Assembly: GCF_900141845.1 (NCBI RefSeq)
Contig: NZ_FQZB01000010.1
Span: 1-64,000, forward strand
Direction: 5' to 3'
Length of the DNA stretch: 64,000 bases
From: Clostridium cavendishii DSM 21758
GTDB taxonomy: Bacteria; Bacillota; Clostridia; Clostridiales; Clostridiaceae
This document shows positions 40,896 through 49,756 of the stretch, piece after piece. Positions within the stretch are counted from its first letter, which is position 1. Each line of letters begins with the position of its first letter. A model generated the notes under the pieces. It was not told the DNA's origin. It did no database searches and was given only the letters and a program-made list of their open reading frames with translations. The translations under genes and the position numbers were made by a program.

Positions 40896-41786
40896 CTAAC
40901 TTCCTAAATTAAAACTATCACTTTCAACTTCATATTGCTTATTCTCATTGTTAATAGTAAATTTAATTCTAAAGCTCTTTATATTTGCAAGATTACCTGG
41001 TGGCGCAGTATTGTTAAAATCCTTTAAATTAGAAGCTATAACAACAGTTGTTTCGGAACCATTACTAGCCACTTTTGAGGTTACCTTTAAGGTTTTCTTT
41101 CCATTATTATCAAAGGTATAAACTCTTATAGTATTATTATTCTTTTTGTTTTTTATAGTGAATTCATCATTATTAAGATTTATAAATTCAGAATTTTTCA
41201 AATCAAATTTCCTTATAGTTACATTAAACAGTTGAACTTGATCAAGTAATTCTTCATAAACACTTTTATGATTCTTAATATTTAATTCACTATTAATTGA
41301 ACCTTTTTCTTCTTTATACTCAAAATTTACTACAAACTTTAAAGATTCAATCTTATCTAATTCAATAGAACTCTTATTGCTTGAAGTTATATTTACATAA
41401 TTACCACTTGCATCTTTACAATAAAATACTATATCATTTATTGAATCACTACATTTAACATTTCCAATTTTTAATTCTTTGCCATTTAATTCTATTGTTT
41501 TATATATAGGATTTTCTTTATCTGTATTATCAAATAACAATTCTAAATTCATAAACTTATTAGAAGTAGGATCAAAACTTATATCCTTAACTCTGACTGA
41601 TTGCATTAAAAGATTTGAAATTTTAGAACTAACCTCTTGAGTTTGAAATTGCACTTCTGATCTTTTCTCTATTTTTTTAACTTGTCTTTGATTTGATGCA
41701 ACAAAAGCAAATACAACAGCAATTATTATTCCAGTAAGCCCCAATGCTATTATAAGCTCCAATAATGTAAAACCCTTTTTTTTCAC
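40896..41786 (-). CDS. Minor prepilin, PilW/PulJ-like
   Basis: This 296-aa protein has a type III signal: MKKKG before the cleavage site, then FTLLELIIALGLTGIIIAVVFAF as the hydrophobic helix with Glu at mature position 5. A heptad-like QRQVKKIEKRSEVQ follows, and the rest is a long beta-rich body with no family label. Cleavage and N-methylation would be by PilD. It lies between the PilX-like gene and the vWA-like gene, each separated by 10-30 bases. Confidence 0.8.
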   Translation of the reverse strand: MKKKGFTLLELIIALGLTGIIIAVVFAFVASNQRQVKKIEKRSEVQFQTQEVSSKISNLLMQSVRVKDISFDPTSNKFMNLELLFDNTDKENPIYKTIELNGKELKIGNVKCSDSINDIVFYCKDASGNYVNITSSNKSSIELDKIESLKFVVNFEYKEEKGSINSELNIKNHKSVYEELLDQVQLFNVTIRKFDLKNSEFINLNNDEFTIKNKKNNNTIRVYTFDNNGKKTLKVTSKVASNGSETTVVIASNLKDFNNTAPPGNLANIKSFRIKFTINNENKQYEVESDSFNLGS

Positions 41787-41796
41787 TAAAAATCAC

Positions 41797-44109
41797 CTAC
41801 TTTTCAATATGCCATCTTTGCTTCGTTATAAAAGTATTATAATCTATATACTCACTTACTTCATAGCTATCCTTAGTAGTAAATATGCCGCTTATAGGAT
41901 TCAACTGAAAGTTTCTTTCTATAAAATCATTATATGCATCATTATAATTACATAAATTTTTATTTGTTAAATTACTTCCATTTATAAGATTAATATCTCC
42001 TACAGCCATAATCAACGGATTAAAATCTCCGGAAGGAACGCTGTTTATATTAACCTTTCCCTTTGTTATTATAAATAGATTAGTTTTATTTCCAAGCTTA
42101 TACTTAGCATTAATATCATTTATATTATTTATTTCTTTATTTGTAATATTATCTTTAAAGGATAATCTATATCCATCAAGATTTATTTCATTTTTATTAT
42201 TGTTCAATACTAAAAGTATATTTTCATTTTTAAAGTAACTAACCCTATATTTATTATTGTAATCATAAAAACCTTCCAAGATATCAGCACTATTAAATCC
42301 ATCCTTTATAAAGCCATCAATTTTATCCCAATCTAATTGACTTTCTACTGATCTATAAACTCTAGCATTAAAAAAGTCATTAGTAGTGGATGGCTTCTTT
42401 GCTCCAGAAGAATCTTCCATACCGAAAACCTCTAATGCAAACTTTTTTTGAAGATCATCTAGCTTTGTATCAATAATAGGCTCAGGAGCCTTATAGGTAG
42501 CTTCATCACCATATATGATTGCACCTGTATTATTTAAGTTAAATGCAGAAGTACTCTTAACAAAGTCTTCACTTTTTTGTATTGTATTGAATTGTATTCC
42601 TTTTGAGAAATTTTTATATGTTTCCTTATTATAGTTTTCCTTAAAAAATTTAGCTAAATCATTTGTGGTATCTTCACCTTGTAGCTTTTTCTTTACATCT
42701 TTTCCTTTGCTATCTTTTTCTATTTTTTCAGTTATAACTTGTACAGGATTTACATACTCATATATACCATTTTCAACTGGTTTAGTGTACGTCTCATAAT
42801 TTCCTTTAAAGCCTACACTTTCAGCCGTTTTATAAGGTTTATCTATATCTGTCTTTAAATATCCAACACCAGCTAACAATATATCATTTTTATATTTAGA
42901 ATTATTGTTACTATACTCTTTTTTAGGATTAAAAGTTACTTTTGTTCCATTATCACCATATACTTTTGAATCAAAAATTATAGAACTTGATTGCCTATAA
43001 GTTTGAGTTGGTCTAGCCTTTGACATATTATTTAATCCATAATAAGAATCATTAAAAGTAGCTTGAACTCTTTCACCTTTTAAAAATAAATCATTATATA
43101 CATATGCCGATGAATTAACTTTATTAGGTTCTGTTATACTATTAGCCTGATCATGTAACGTTGTTAATCCTACCACACCACTTGAATTTTCATTAGTTCT
43201 TTTTACAACTAAATTTTCAGCATACAGCCCTTGTACTGTTAATCCGCTTATTCCTCCAACTTTTGATGACTCTCTTACAGTGACATTTGCATCTTCAATT
43301 GTTAAAGTACTAGCAGTTCTTAATTTTCCTGAAAAATCTATATTAGCATCAGGAGCTGATTTAATAGTTATACCACCTTGATATTTATTATTTATATCAC
43401 TTCTTATATCTGAATCACTGGCCTTATTACCCTTAGCCCACATATTTCCTATTACAAATACTGAGCCAGCACCTTTACCATCAATAAGAATATCTCCATC
43501 ACTTGAAAATACATTTGTATAAAGGGATTTATGAGGATAAGGAAGTCCTGAAGAACTAATAGTTGAATAATCAGGTACTTTTATACCATAAGTTACTGAT
43601 ACTATTCTTTCTTTATTAGTTTTATCTGTAAAACTTGAAGTTAACTTTAAATCAAATTCACCTTTAGTTATATCCAAAACTTTAATTCCATTTTCAGTAA
43701 CTGTTTGAGCTATAGTTGGTTCTATACTTAAATTCTTTATATAACTTCTTTTTTCTTTCAAAATATCATATTCAGGATTTGGGTTAGAATCTGAATGTTG
43801 TAAACTATTAGTAAGATTGTCTTTTAAGTAAGATTTAAAAGCTAACTTAAACTCATCATTTGCTTTGCTCTTATCTGTAATACTTGCATTGCCTGCTTTA
43901 GTGGCTTCACTAAATTGTTTTACTAAAATTCCACGCGCTATTTCTAAGCCTGAGTCTGCTGCATAGAGGTTTTCTATTCTTCTATTTTCATCCATCCTCA
44001 TTTTATAATCAGCTCCGACTACAGCTAGTATAGACACACCAAGAATCGCAAGGACAGCTAAAAATCCAACTACAACAAGTATTGACATACCTTTTTTAGT
44101 TTTCTTCAT
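41797..44109 (-). CDS. Large PilX-like minor pilin
   Basis: The 770-aa product begins MKKTKKGMSILVVVGFLAVL, a hydrophobic helix that lacks the Glu5 typical of type IV pilins, as in PilX/GspK-type minor pilins. It is followed by ENRRIENLYAADSGLEIARG, the PilX N-terminal signature. The rest is very large for a minor pilin; repeated short beta segments between about residues 200 and 330 (FSSDGDILIDGKGAGSVFV and later) suggest a beta-helix-like part. The ATG at 44109 lies 7 bases after GGAGG; GTG two codons upstream is in frame. It may prime pilus assembly or carry the tip. Confidence 0.75.
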   Translation of the reverse strand: MKKTKKGMSILVVVGFLAVLAILGVSILAVVGADYKMRMDENRRIENLYAADSGLEIARGILVKQFSEATKAGNASITDKSKANDEFKLAFKSYLKDNLTNSLQHSDSNPNPEYDILKEKRSYIKNLSIEPTIAQTVTENGIKVLDITKGEFDLKLTSSFTDKTNKERIVSVTYGIKVPDYSTISSSGLPYPHKSLYTNVFSSDGDILIDGKGAGSVFVIGNMWAKGNKASDSDIRSDINNKYQGGITIKSAPDANIDFSGKLRTASTLTIEDANVTVRESSKVGGISGLTVQGLYAENLVVKRTNENSSGVVGLTTLHDQANSITEPNKVNSSAYVYNDLFLKGERVQATFNDSYYGLNNMSKARPTQTYRQSSSIIFDSKVYGDNGTKVTFNPKKEYSNNNSKYKNDILLAGVGYLKTDIDKPYKTAESVGFKGNYETYTKPVENGIYEYVNPVQVITEKIEKDSKGKDVKKKLQGEDTTNDLAKFFKENYNKETYKNFSKGIQFNTIQKSEDFVKSTSAFNLNNTGAIIYGDEATYKAPEPIIDTKLDDLQKKFALEVFGMEDSSGAKKPSTTNDFFNARVYRSVESQLDWDKIDGFIKDGFNSADILEGFYDYNNKYRVSYFKNENILLVLNNNKNEINLDGYRLSFKDNITNKEINNINDINAKYKLGNKTNLFIITKGKVNINSVPSGDFNPLIMAVGDINLINGSNLTNKNLCNYNDAYNDFIERNFQLNPISGIFTTKDSYEVSEYIDYNTFITKQRWHIEK

Positions 44110-44121
44110 ATACACACCTCC

Positions 44122-45024
44122 TTAAAAATCATTAAAATCATTTCTAATAGTTTCAATGTTTTTTCCTTTTTTAGATATACTGAATTCTGCTGAATATACC
44201 GCATTATTTTGAAGTTTATTAACAATAGGTATATTTTTATAAACATCTAAAGGGGAAACTCTAATCTCTCCAGTAGTTGCTGGTGGCTTTACATTTTCTT
44301 CAATAGAAGATTTAAATTCATCATATGTTATATTATTTTCTCTAAGAATATATACCTCATTTTTAGAACCTTTATTAGTAAATTCTATTTTTAATTTATT
44401 AGAACTATTTCTTTTTTCAACCAAATAAATTATTAAAGGAGTATCCAAATTCATAATGGTACTATCATTATTTATATATACAACATCTGATTCGTTGATA
44501 TCTATTTTTAATTCATTTGGAGTAGGAAAATTAATTTTTGTAAGTCCTTTAAAATAGTTTATATCATTTGAACTTAAACTCTTAACTTGATACTCAAATC
44601 CAAATTTATAATAAGCATCACTTTCTGTAATAGCTATTATATTCTTAACCTTATTATTTAAAATATCAAATTTTTCTTGATTTCCATTATCTACATTTAT
44701 ATCTTTACTTTTTTTTATAATTCCATCTACCTTATATTCTCCATAGGTAGCTTTAAAGTCATATTCTCCTGCATTTGGTGTAGAAGTTAGTTTTTCTCCA
44801 TCTGCTAAAGTTAAAGGTAATGGTGCTAACCTTAAATCTTTAACTTGTTTTAAAGCTTCCATTGATTTTTGAGCTGCTATTTTTGCCTGTTGTTTTTCTT
44901 CTGCTGCCCTATTTATCTTTACTGAAGTTAAAATTAGATTTGCTAATGGTATAAGTAAAATAGCAAATATAGCAAGACTTATTACCACCTCTAAAAGAGT
45001 AAGACCTTTTTTCTTTTTTTTCAT
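44122..45024 (-). CDS. Minor prepilin, PilV-like
   Basis: This 300-aa protein carries the prepilin signal MKKKKKG followed by LTLLEVVISLAIFAILLIPLA, with Glu at mature position 5 and the cleavage site after Gly7. The following amphipathic helix (INRAAEEKQQAKIAAQKSMEAL) is of PilV type. The C-terminal part is beta-rich and unknown. It is the first of three successive minor prepilins in the operon. Confidence 0.82.
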   Translation of the reverse strand: MKKKKKGLTLLEVVISLAIFAILLIPLANLILTSVKINRAAEEKQQAKIAAQKSMEALKQVKDLRLAPLPLTLADGEKLTSTPNAGEYDFKATYGEYKVDGIIKKSKDINVDNGNQEKFDILNNKVKNIIAITESDAYYKFGFEYQVKSLSSNDINYFKGLTKINFPTPNELKIDINESDVVYINNDSTIMNLDTPLIIYLVEKRNSSNKLKIEFTNKGSKNEVYILRENNITYDEFKSSIEENVKPPATTGEIRVSPLDVYKNIPIVNKLQNNAVYSAEFSISKKGKNIETIRNDFNDF

Positions 45025-45037
45025 AATACAGCCCCCT

Positions 45038-46258
45038 CTAATTATTAGTATAGGTTACTGCACCCTTTTTTCCTTCTACTTTTACTCTTGGTAACTTTCT
45101 ATCGTCATTTTCTATGACGACTTCAAAGCTCTTATCTGTTTCATTCACTACAGAAATTACAGCTGAAACTGAATCATTTACATCCATTCTTTCAGTAGAT
45201 ATAACTTTTAGCACTACCCTATCACCTACTGGCGTAAACTCTGTTCCAAGCTCCTTATAATTTGTAGGATAAGTTGATTTTTCATTTTTATACTTATAAT
45301 AATATTTATCATTCTTCTTAGTTACTGTTATTTCTATGTTTTGTGCTTTGTTTGTATCATTATAAATATAACTTGTTCTATTAGCATCATTAGCCTTACC
45401 CATCATAAATGCAGGTATATCTGAATTAACATTTCTTAAAGACATAACAAAATCATTTTGAGCTTTTGTTGCATCTTCTACGGTTTTAGGCGCCTTTCCA
45501 CTTCCCGCAAAAGGATTGGCTTTCCCATAGTTTCCTGTTTCTGTCCACTTCATATATTCAGCTTCTTCATCAGATAGCTTAGGTATAGCATAGTATTCTA
45601 AAGTTATAGTTCCCGAAACTTGACTTGGTCCAGAATTAGCTACTGAAAGACTAGATAAAGCTATTATTTTTTCATAATTATTTACTAATTCTAAAAACTT
45701 TGCTACATTTTCATAAGTTCCTTTAAAGGACAAAGTGGTTTTCATCTGTTCCACAGAAACTGGCTTTGCATTTTTGTCATCATTTTTAGGTTTCTTATTT
45801 TCATCAGCTTTATTTTTATATGCATTAGCTAATTTACCTAGATCCTCACCTTGTTTTTGTGTGTTTGAGTTGTTACTCTTATTTTTACCATCACCTTTAG
45901 CTCTATCCTCTACATCATTAACTGTGGCTTCTGAAAAACTTAGATTACCTTTTACATTAGAATCTTTTAAAAGCTTATCTATCTCTAATATTAATTTTTC
46001 TTGCATTACTACTGGATAAAATTTTAATGATTTATCCATAATCTTTGCATTTGCAATTTTTACATCTGTTTCATATTTAGAAAGTGATTCTACTTTTTCT
46101 TTAAGGTGTTTATAATCATCTTCTAAAGCTATTTTTTGTGACAGTAAATCATTTACTTTTACCCTTTGCTTCATAAAAACAAATTTATAATAAAGGAAAC
46201 AAATAACTATTACTGACAAAACTATTAATAATACCTTTTCCCTATTATTTACTTTCAT
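45038..46258 (-). CDS. pilO: PilO-like pilus assembly protein
   Basis: A 406-aa bitopic inner-membrane protein: a short N-terminal cytosolic part, a membrane helix (VLLIVLSVIVICFLYYKFVF, about residues 9-28), a coiled coil (DLLSQKIALEDDYKHLKEKVESLSKY) and two ferredoxin-like regions with the second around TTLSFKGTYENVAKFLELVNNYEKIIAL. A Lys/Asn-rich linker of about 60 residues separates them. The C-terminal extension after residue 250 is unusual for PilO. ATG at 46258 overlaps pilN by 14 bases; GGAGG precedes. It forms with PilM and PilN the alignment complex linking ATPase and pilus. Confidence 0.82.
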   Translation of the reverse strand: MKVNNREKVLLIVLSVIVICFLYYKFVFMKQRVKVNDLLSQKIALEDDYKHLKEKVESLSKYETDVKIANAKIMDKSLKFYPVVMQEKLILEIDKLLKDSNVKGNLSFSEATVNDVEDRAKGDGKNKSNNSNTQKQGEDLGKLANAYKNKADENKKPKNDDKNAKPVSVEQMKTTLSFKGTYENVAKFLELVNNYEKIIALSSLSVANSGPSQVSGTITLEYYAIPKLSDEEAEYMKWTETGNYGKANPFAGSGKAPKTVEDATKAQNDFVMSLRNVNSDIPAFMMGKANDANRTSYIYNDTNKAQNIEITVTKKNDKYYYKYKNEKSTYPTNYKELGTEFTPVGDRVVLKVISTERMDVNDSVSAVISVVNETDKSFEVVIENDDRKLPRVKVEGKKGAVTYTNN

Positions 46259-46823
46259 CACTGAAATCCTCCTTTAAATCACATTTCACTGTAAAAGAGA
46301 ATTCTTCTGTAGCCGAACCTGCCAAATCTGAAGCTATACCATCTACAAAAGCATTAGTTATAAAGCTTACACCTTTTAAGTTATGTTGAAACTCTCCTAT
46401 AGCCTTTCTTGTTTTGCTCCTTGCTGTTATCGAAAGTTCAGAACCTTCCACACTTATTGAATCAAAGAATACACCTTCTGGTATAGCTCCATTAATATTA
46501 ACCATAAAGTTAGGTGTCACTATAGCTCTATTTTTCACCTTGTAATTTATAGAGGTTAAAGCTTGATCATATTTATTTAAAATTCCTTTTTTCTTTAATA
46601 AATCTTCACTTTTTTTAAGCTTCATTTGAAAAGCAGAATCTGCTATCTTTGCTTCTGTATCTTTTATATCATTATTAAACTTCATTATTTGATAACTATT
46701 TACAGCTAAGGTTGATACTATGAATAAAGCTGTCATAGTTCCTCCTGCTATTGCAACCCATTTAACACTACTGTTAGGTTTATTGGTGGCTAAATAGGGT
46801 TCAAAAAAGTTAAAATCCGTCAT
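46245..46823 (-). CDS. pilN: PilN-like pilus assembly protein
   Basis: This 192-aa bitopic membrane protein starts with a short motif NFFEPYLATNKP, which in other PilN proteins inserts into PilM (there typically INLLP-like). The membrane helix is at about residues 23-44. A coiled coil with KFNNDIKDTEAKIADSAFQM and a small periplasmic-type domain follow. It overlaps pilO by 14 bases and follows pilM by 15. Confidence 0.82.
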   Translation of the reverse strand: MTDFNFFEPYLATNKPNSSVKWVAIAGGTMTALFIVSTLAVNSYQIMKFNNDIKDTEAKIADSAFQMKLKKSEDLLKKKGILNKYDQALTSINYKVKNRAIVTPNFMVNINGAIPEGVFFDSISVEGSELSITARSKTRKAIGEFQHNLKGVSFITNAFVDGIASDLAGSATEEFSFTVKCDLKEDFSDESK

Positions 46824-46838
46824 ACAAACTTCACCACC

Positions 46839-47981
46839 TTAAAGCCTTATTAATGCCCCAAAGGCATTTAAATAATCTTCTATATTATCTACTTTTATCT
46901 TTTTATCTATATCTATATTGTCAATGGATGATATTTTAGATACTGCTATACCTAATTTCTTTTCCATGTATTGTTCTAACCCATTTAAATTAGAGGTACC
47001 TCCGTAAAGATAAACCTTACTAACCTTATTTCCTATGTTTTTATTGGCATAAAATTGTATTATCCTTCTTAATTCTTCTATCCATTCATTTACTGTTTCT
47101 TTTACTACTTCATTAAGCTCATTATTTAAATCAAAACTTCCTAAATCTACTTCACTTTTTTTCTTATTTTCAGCTTCTTCTAAATTTATTTCAAACTTAT
47201 CGGCTATTTTATTATCTATTATATTCCCGCCTGTTTTCATTATTCTCATAAACTCAAGCTTTCCATTAAGCATTATAGATACATCAAAGCTTTCAGCTCC
47301 CATATCTATAAACAATGTGGTACCTTGTACACTTTTTAAACTTCCATTTACTGCATTACAATTATCATATAACTTTTTTATTGAGTTATTGTGTAAATCC
47401 AAAGCATTTGGTTTTAATCCAATATTAGCTGCCATATCGAAATAAGATCTAGCTATTCTCTTAGGATAAGCAACTACAATTAACCTATTCCTTACTGCCT
47501 CTGTCTCTTGAACCTCTTCTATTTCTGAATACTGAAGTATATAATCGTTAAGGTTTATAGGCAAAAACTGTTGAATCTCATACCTAACTAAAGTATCTAA
47601 CTCATCACCATAAACCTTAGGCACTGTAACTTCTCTATTTATTATAGATGTAGAATTATTAGTAAAAGCTACATCCTTTACCTTAATACCTTGATTATTT
47701 AAAACAGCTCTTATGTTTTTACCTAAAAGGACCCCATTAACTAAAGTACCATCTGTTAAAGAGTTTTCAGCCGTTTTAATTCTCATAACCTTATTTATAT
47801 AAAGAATATCTTTTCTTTTCTCACCTACAACTATCTTAGTAAATTTACTTCCTATGTCTATAGAAACTAACTTAATAGATTTTTGTACAGACCTTTTAGG
47901 TTTAGAAGCTTTTTTTATTTTTTTCTCTTCAGTAACAGCTTCTTTAAAGGTCAGACCCTTTTTTTCAACCTTCTCTTCCAA
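46839..47981 (-). CDS. pilM: PilM-like actin-fold pilus assembly ATPase
   Basis: This 380-aa cytosolic protein has the actin-like fold: the phosphate-1 loop LVSIDIGSKFTKIVVGE, phosphate-2 TTLFIDMGAESFDVSIM and the adenosine motif KVYLYGGTSNLNGLEQYM. It docks on the PilN N-terminus at the membrane. An N-terminal extension of about 35 basic residues (KKIKKASKPKRSVQKS) is present. The start TTG at 47981 lies 6 bases after AAAGGGTG; GTG at 47990 is possible but lies inside that site. Confidence 0.85.
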   Translation of the reverse strand: MEEKVEKKGLTFKEAVTEEKKIKKASKPKRSVQKSIKLVSIDIGSKFTKIVVGEKRKDILYINKVMRIKTAENSLTDGTLVNGVLLGKNIRAVLNNQGIKVKDVAFTNNSTSIINREVTVPKVYGDELDTLVRYEIQQFLPINLNDYILQYSEIEEVQETEAVRNRLIVVAYPKRIARSYFDMAANIGLKPNALDLHNNSIKKLYDNCNAVNGSLKSVQGTTLFIDMGAESFDVSIMLNGKLEFMRIMKTGGNIIDNKIADKFEINLEEAENKKKSEVDLGSFDLNNELNEVVKETVNEWIEELRRIIQFYANKNIGNKVSKVYLYGGTSNLNGLEQYMEKKLGIAVSKISSIDNIDIDKKIKVDNIEDYLNAFGALIRL

Positions 47982-48015
47982 AAATATCACCCTTTCAAAT
48001 AAAATGGCTTTTCTA

Positions 48016-48054
48016 AAAATAAGTGTAAAGTTCTTAGAACCTTACACTTATTTT
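48016..48054 (-). terminator. Terminator between pilA and pilM
   Basis: AAAATAAGTGTAA and TTACACTTATTTT form a perfect 13-base stem 18 bases beyond pilA, followed by TTAG. It probably gives abundant pilA transcript with partial read-through to pilMNO and the minor pilins. Confidence 0.85.
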
Positions 48055-48071
48055 ATTTAAATATAGTTATA

Positions 48072-48467
48072 TCATGGTTTTAATTTAACACTAACATCAT
48101 TTGACTGTACATCTATTTCAAATGTTGTCTTAGTCTTATCTGCTGGTTCTTTAACTTGATTTAGTGCATCTTTAACTGTTTGAGGATTACTAATTGTAAC
48201 ACCATTAGCTGCTGGTGTTAATGTTTTAGAACTTGGAACATAATCAATTTTTCCTGAACCAGTTATTTCTCTATCAGATATTTCTGTTAATATAATTCTC
48301 TTAACTTGCTCAATACTCGCATTATCAGCTTTAGTTTCCGAATTCTTTCTTACATTTACAAAGTTCGGTATAGCAATTGCTGCAATTATAACAAGTACTG
48401 CTAATACTATGATAAGTTCGATTAGGGTAAAACCCTTCTTTTTGTTATTTTTTGTTCTTTTAATCAT
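48072..48467 (-). CDS. pilA: Type IV major pilin PilA
   Basis: The 131-aa prepilin has a basic leader MIKRTKNNKKKG and the canonical FTLIELIIVLAVLVIIAAIAIPNFV helix with Glu at mature position 5. The rest is compact: a helix ETKADNASIEQVKRIILTEI and a beta-rich C-terminal portion ending in DVSVKLKP. No cysteine pair is present, as in Gram-positive pilins. PilD would cleave after Gly12. It is followed by its own terminator, which supports high expression. Confidence 0.92.
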   Translation of the reverse strand: MIKRTKNNKKKGFTLIELIIVLAVLVIIAAIAIPNFVNVRKNSETKADNASIEQVKRIILTEISDREITGSGKIDYVPSSKTLTPAANGVTISNPQTVKDALNQVKEPADKTKTTFEIDVQSNDVSVKLKP

Positions 48468-48527
48468 TATAAAAGACCCCCTATATTTTAATATTTTTTG
48501 TATTTAAAAGGCTTAGCCTTATAAATC

Positions 48528-49736
48528 TTATTTAATTGTTTGGAACATAGTAAACATCGGTGTCATCATAGATATTATTACAAAACCTATTACAACCCCC
48601 ATTATAATTATCATTATAGGTTCCAGCATTGCTGTAAAAGCCTGAACTGCTCTGTCTAATTCGTCATCATAAAAGTCTGCTGTCTTTGCCAATATATCAT
48701 CTAAAGCACCTGATTCCTCACCTATTTTTACCATTGAGCCTAACATAGGAGGAAAAACTCCAGCTTCCTTTATAGGCTCAGATAATCCTTCACCCTTAAG
48801 TATCCTCTCTTTTATTTTCCTTATTTCTGCTTCAGCTAATTTATTGTTTACAACTCCAGCTACTACATCTAAGGATTGCATTAAACTAACACCAGCTGAT
48901 AGAACAGTTGCAAGACTTCTTGTAAATTTAGAAACTACTAATTGTTGATTTATTCTTTTAAATATTGAATATTTTAACTTAAAACTACTATATTTCATTA
49001 TCCCGTCTTCATTTTTTGTACAATAATACCTAATACTTACAACAATAGCTATTATCACTGGAAAAATTATAAACCAATAATCTCTTATTCCATAACTTAA
49101 AGCTAATGTAAATCTTGTAGTCCATGGAAGTGGCACCCCTGATTCGGTAAACATACTAACAAACATAGGCATTAAAATAGTAAGTATTAATATAACAACT
49201 CCGATTGTCAAAATCGCTAATATTGCAGGATATATCATAGCATTTCTAACCTTACCATTTAACTTATTTTCATTTTCATAATAAACAGCCATTCTTTTAA
49301 GAATTGTATCTAATGTACCACTGACTTCTCCAACCTCTATCATACTTATTAAAAGTGGAGGAAAGACATTTTGATGTTCTTTCATAGACGAAGATAAACT
49401 TTCTCCCTTTTTTATAGATTCATCAATCTTACTTAATATGTCCCTAAGTCTTTTATTAGGTAATTGAGTTGCTAGTATATTAACTGCATAACTTATAGAT
49501 ACACCAGCCTCTATCATAGTTGAAAATTGTCGGCAAAAAATTGATAAGTCCTTAGTTTTTATCCTTGAATTTTTACCAAATTCAATTTTTGTCCCCTCGT
49601 TTAACTCTTCTACTAATAAAGGATAGCAATCATTAGAGGTTATCATAGCTAAAACTTCATCTTTTGAAGTTGCTTCATAGACACCTTCTGAACGTTCACC
49701 AGCCTTACTCATAGCTTTAAATTTAAACTTTCCCAT
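48528..49736 (-). CDS. pilC: Type II secretion/type IV pilus platform protein PilC
   Basis: This 402-aa inner-membrane platform protein contains two T2SF domains: residues about 68-190 (FCRQFSTMIEAGVSISYAVNIL) and about 270-390 (FTRSLATVLSAGVSLMQSLDVV). Three membrane segments lie near residues 167-193, 215-232 and 375-395. MIEVGEVSGTLDTIL and MVKIGEESGALDDIL are the repeat signatures. PilC converts ATPase motion into pilin insertion. Confidence 0.93.
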   Translation of the reverse strand: MGKFKFKAMSKAGERSEGVYEATSKDEVLAMITSNDCYPLLVEELNEGTKIEFGKNSRIKTKDLSIFCRQFSTMIEAGVSISYAVNILATQLPNKRLRDILSKIDESIKKGESLSSSMKEHQNVFPPLLISMIEVGEVSGTLDTILKRMAVYYENENKLNGKVRNAMIYPAILAILTIGVVILILTILMPMFVSMFTESGVPLPWTTRFTLALSYGIRDYWFIIFPVIIAIVVSIRYYCTKNEDGIMKYSSFKLKYSIFKRINQQLVVSKFTRSLATVLSAGVSLMQSLDVVAGVVNNKLAEAEIRKIKERILKGEGLSEPIKEAGVFPPMLGSMVKIGEESGALDDILAKTADFYDDELDRAVQAFTAMLEPIMIIIMGVVIGFVIISMMTPMFTMFQTIK

Positions 49737-49756
49737 CTACTTCCCTCTTCTCATTT

